Positions 60,724 through 64,000 of a DNA stretch of 64,000 nucleotides are shown one piece after another. The DNA lies in assembly GCA_943737045.1 (NCBI GenBank), contig CALSFV010000238.1:372001-436000 (forward strand). Direction: 5' to 3'. This stretch comes from Parapristionchus giblindavisi (Eukaryota > Nematoda > Chromadorea > Rhabditida > Diplogasteridae). A program made the translations under genes and the position numbers. How positions within the stretch are numbered: the first letter of the stretch is position 1; every line of letters begins with the position of its first letter. The notes under the pieces were generated by a model that worked only from the letters and a program-made list of their open reading frames with translations, did no database searches and was not told where the DNA came from.

Positions 60724-62925
60724 TAGAGGTGGTGAGTCGAAAACCGGAACGCCTCACGAAACTGGCGAGAAATGAGTCTAGTTTCGGCAAATGCCAATTA
60801 GCCTATCGAAACCTGGGCGAAACGACCTCTCATGGACTCTCGTTTCGGCTTCATGCAAATTCACCTAGTGAGAGAGTCTGTTCCGGCTCGTTCCGGCTCG
60901 TTCCGGTTCGTTCCGGCTGCGATTGGAACCACCGGTGCTATCGCTTTTACAACAACAAAAATTGAAAATGAGCTCAAATTTTTTGGTTGTCAATAGAGAT
61001 ATGTCAAAGACTATTACCTCGAAATAAAAATAATGGCAAGATATATCTCAGCTGTGAAAATGGAGATATACATTTTCAGCATTCTCTGCTGTTTGATATT
61101 TCATAATATTTTAATTTTTAAAAAAATATTTATATTATTTTAAAAATTATTTTATGTAATTTTTCCAATTTTATAAATCAAGCTGAATCTAAATCAATCA
61201 AACTGACCTTTTCAGTCAATGTACAGAATTTATCAAGGAATACAACCATGTTGTGTTGGAAATATTACATTAGTTCATTATTGCGTAGTGATAGCGCAAT
61301 CGAATTACACATTTTTGAAAAATTTTATTTCTTTAGTCAAAAGTCCTGTTCTTCTGAAACATTTTGAGAGTGGAGAACCCTAACAGGGCTGCACAGTCAA
61401 ACAATCCGGAATGGCTCCGACTCCGATTTCAAGCTGTAGCAGGGTTCCAACTTTGACCTCAAAACTTTATAACAGCTTCTAGATGTGCTAACGACCCGTT
61501 CTAAGTGCTAACATGATGCTAGTGGCGATTAATGTTTATCCCCAGATTACGGTAGTCATAACTCGTCATTTGCCCTCAGGGCATAAAATAATTTTTGTTG
61601 TGAGGACCGATTTTGAGTCCCTACCGTTCAGAGGACAGGACTTCTAAAATTATAGCTCCAGCGCAAGCAGCTTTGCAATGTATCATATATTTATTTCCCT
61701 TATTTTGGTTTAGTTCCGATTCCTTTCAGAAACGTAGCAAAAGTTATGTTGAGGTCTACTCGGTGCGCGCTCTTGTGCTTTCTCTCTCACCGCTCACATT
61801 CCTGGGCCTCTATTGATGAAATCTCTTATTTGCAAGGCACATATGCATGTTGGAGATGTTCACAAAAGTTTTTACACTATTGCTGAACTTCGATCTTTGA
61901 CCTTTGGATTTTTATTTTTAATCGCTGAAACAGAGTAGACCTAAGCATAACTTTTGCTACGAAAGGAATCGGAACCAAACCAAAATAAGGGAAATAAGTA
62001 TATGATACATTGCAAAGCCGCTTGCACAGGAGCCATAATTTTAGAATGCTTGTCCTCTGAACGGTAGGGACTCAAAATCGGTCCTCCCAACAAAAATTAT
62101 TTTATGCCCTGATGGCAAATGACGAGCTATGACTACCGTAATCTGGGGATAAACATTACTCGCCACTAGCATCATGTTAGCACTTAGAACGGGTTGTTAG
62201 CACATCTAGAAGCTGAGTTATAAAGCTTGGGGGGTCAACGTTCCAACCCTGCTACAGCTTGAAGTCGGAGTCGGAGCCATTCCGGATTGTTTGACTGCGC
62301 ATCCCTGGCCTTGTTCTCCACTCTTGACTCAAAAGATCAGCTTGAAAGACTTTCCTGGATCAAAAGTTTTAAGAAACGTAGAATTATCCGGAGATTTGCT
62401 GCCTACACATGTGTAAAATATAGTATACAATTTGTTAGAAGTTTTGTTGGATTATTGTTTTTCTTTTTACATTTCAGAGCAACGTTATATTTTCAAGTTA
62501 TCGATATGATTTTGTATGGTCTTGTTTAGATTTATTTATTACGTTGTTTCGCCACATAAACATGCTGATTCAACCTTTTCAAAAATAGTACAAACGGAAC
62601 AAAATATTTTGATCTCCCACGAGTGTGGTAGATCAAAATACAAACCTCCGAAACGATAAAAAATAAGTGAAGATGGGCAGTACGGTTGACAAACACGCAA
62701 ACTATATATTGTGATCGATTTGGTTGTTTTCCTCGCAAAAAACGATCTCAAAATCACATTTGAACGAGCCGGAACGAGCCGGAACGAACCGGAACGGTAG
62801 CGGAATAGGCGAGAATCACTCTCTAGCCGGCTGGAGGTGATTAGCATATCTCGAGTTTCGGCTGGGGGAGATAATCAAATTATCTCAACCAAAATTCCGC
62901 TATCCGTTTCGTTTCGTCACCTCTA
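60724..62925 (-). mobile_element. hAT-like element, copy Z2
   Basis: Mirror of 6,551-8,748, flanked by GTCTACAT at 60,716-60,723 and 62,926-62,933. Inner palindrome at about 61,385-62,300. Confidence 0.8.
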
Positions 62926-63039
62926 GTCTACATGCATATTTACAGTTATACCATTTTTTAGAATCGGTGAGGTCGATGTCCGGCACTTCCTGGAATCTCA
63001 TTGAGCCGATGTCTTAAATTAATGTTATTAATAGATGTA

Positions 63040-63830
63040 CGTCGAATAAAGGAAAAAAAATAAAAAATCGAAGAACCCATCTTTTGAGATAAATGGACCT
63101 GAAGTTGACCCGAAAATATTTTTGTTTTCAAACCCCCTCGTGTTTGTACTCATATTGAAGAGCTCGTCGAGTAGAACAACTTTGATGTTGAGCACTTTGT
63201 TTGAAACTCATGTACAACAGAACTACATGAGTTTTATTTATTCACACGGTTGTTCACCCACTTTTGAGTAAAACGAAAGTAAAATATTTTTTGCGCACAA
63301 ATTGATTACGCCAATATTGTAGAACGCAAAAATCCATACTTAGTTTGTGTTCTTTAAAATGAGTATAAACATGGCAAGGTTTTAACAACTTTTTTTACAA
63401 GACCACTTTCCAGGCCATATTTTTCAGCATTGGGGTCTACAATTTTTTTTCGTGAAACAACAAACTTAGTATGGATTTTTGCGTTCTACAATTTTGGCGT
63501 AATCAATTTGTGAGCAAAAAATATTTTACTTTCGTTTTACTCAAAAGTGGGTGAACAACCGTGTGAATAAATAAAAATTATGTAGTTCTCTTGTACATGA
63601 GTTTCAAACAAAGTGCTCAACATCAAAGTTGTTCTACTCGACGAGCACTTCAATATGAGTACAAACATGAGGGGGTTTGAAAACAAAAATATTTTCGGGT
63701 TAAATTCAGGTCCATTTATCTCAAAAGAGGGGTCCTTCCATTTTTTATTTTTTTCGCTTATTCGACGCGGAATTTTTTGCTCTATAAGATGAGGCAAAAA
63801 TTGGACTGCACTTTTTTGTTTTAAAATTTT
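63040..63830. repeat. Fold-back element (Z2)
   Basis: Mirror of 5,640-6,440, containing GAGCTCGTCGAGTAG and its inverted partner. No gene. Confidence 0.7.
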
Positions 63831-64000
63831 AATTAATTTTTGAATGTTTTGAGGAGGTAAAAAATCAGTTTGCGATCGGATCTGCGGACCGTCGTATAGC
63901 CAGTTTTTGTTGTCTATTTATACTTATAACTAATCGACACTAACATTGGTCCTAGGTCGCTCCATTTTTTTCCGGTGAAAATCGAGTTTTCAAAATTCGA

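Larger units (their letters stand above)
57170..63921 (-). repeat. Block Z2, inverted copy of Z1
   Basis: Mirror of 5,557-12,330, with coordinate sum about 69,503 near the enzyme exons. Ends at GTCTATTTAT (63,912-63,921), the mirror of the W/Z1 junction. Sequence beyond 63,921 is unique in the window. Confidence 0.9.

Overview
The window looks like nuclear DNA of a nematode, most likely a Caenorhabditis-type species. Genes are split into small exons separated by short introns with TTTCAG/TTGCAG acceptors, the DNA is AT-rich, and intergenic and intronic space is crowded with short hairpin transposons. There is no bacterial gene organisation. The genus is inferred from style, not from a database match.

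The dominant structure is a very large imperfect palindrome. Arm 1 (5,557-29,389) reads Z-X-Y and is repeated in reverse as Y'-X'-Z' in arm 2 (38,958-63,921). The spacer between the arms (29,390-38,611) is a third copy of block X, in arm-1 orientation. A further partial copy of Y' lies at the left (3,535-5,556), fused to Z in an intron of a gene. The left 3.5 kb is single copy. Copies differ by substitutions and by private transposon insertions, except for about 5 kb of Y (about 23.4-28.45 kb against 39.6-44.66 kb), where I see no difference.

Genes: (1) a secreted, probably helical protein gene of unknown family at 1,202-3,510 (+), carrying an in-frame TGA; (2) its paralog, called gene 2 here, with matching exon sizes and phases, in Y (39,777-44,401 + and 23,651-28,275 -) and truncated at 5,077-5,479; (3) five copies of a glycine N-acyltransferase-like GNAT enzyme (three nearly complete in X, two 3' partial copies in Z); (4) a small secreted PAN/apple-like protein in each X, with degenerate tandem relatives in which a 31-bp GC-rich minisatellite has grown; (5) short ends of genes I cannot name. 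X3 (44.75-57.17 kb) shows the gene order unknown gene, GNAT enzyme, PAN protein, all on +.

Mobile elements: because each block exists in two or three copies, many insertions can be compared with an empty site in the same window. This gives target duplications for hAT-like elements (8 bp), TTAA piggyBac-like MITEs, TA elements, a Transib-like 5-bp element, and a family of CTC...GAG fold-back elements with 2-bp duplications. The locus is best read as a segmentally amplified gene cluster serving as a transposon landing area. Mis-joined haplotypes in the assembly remain a possible artefact.
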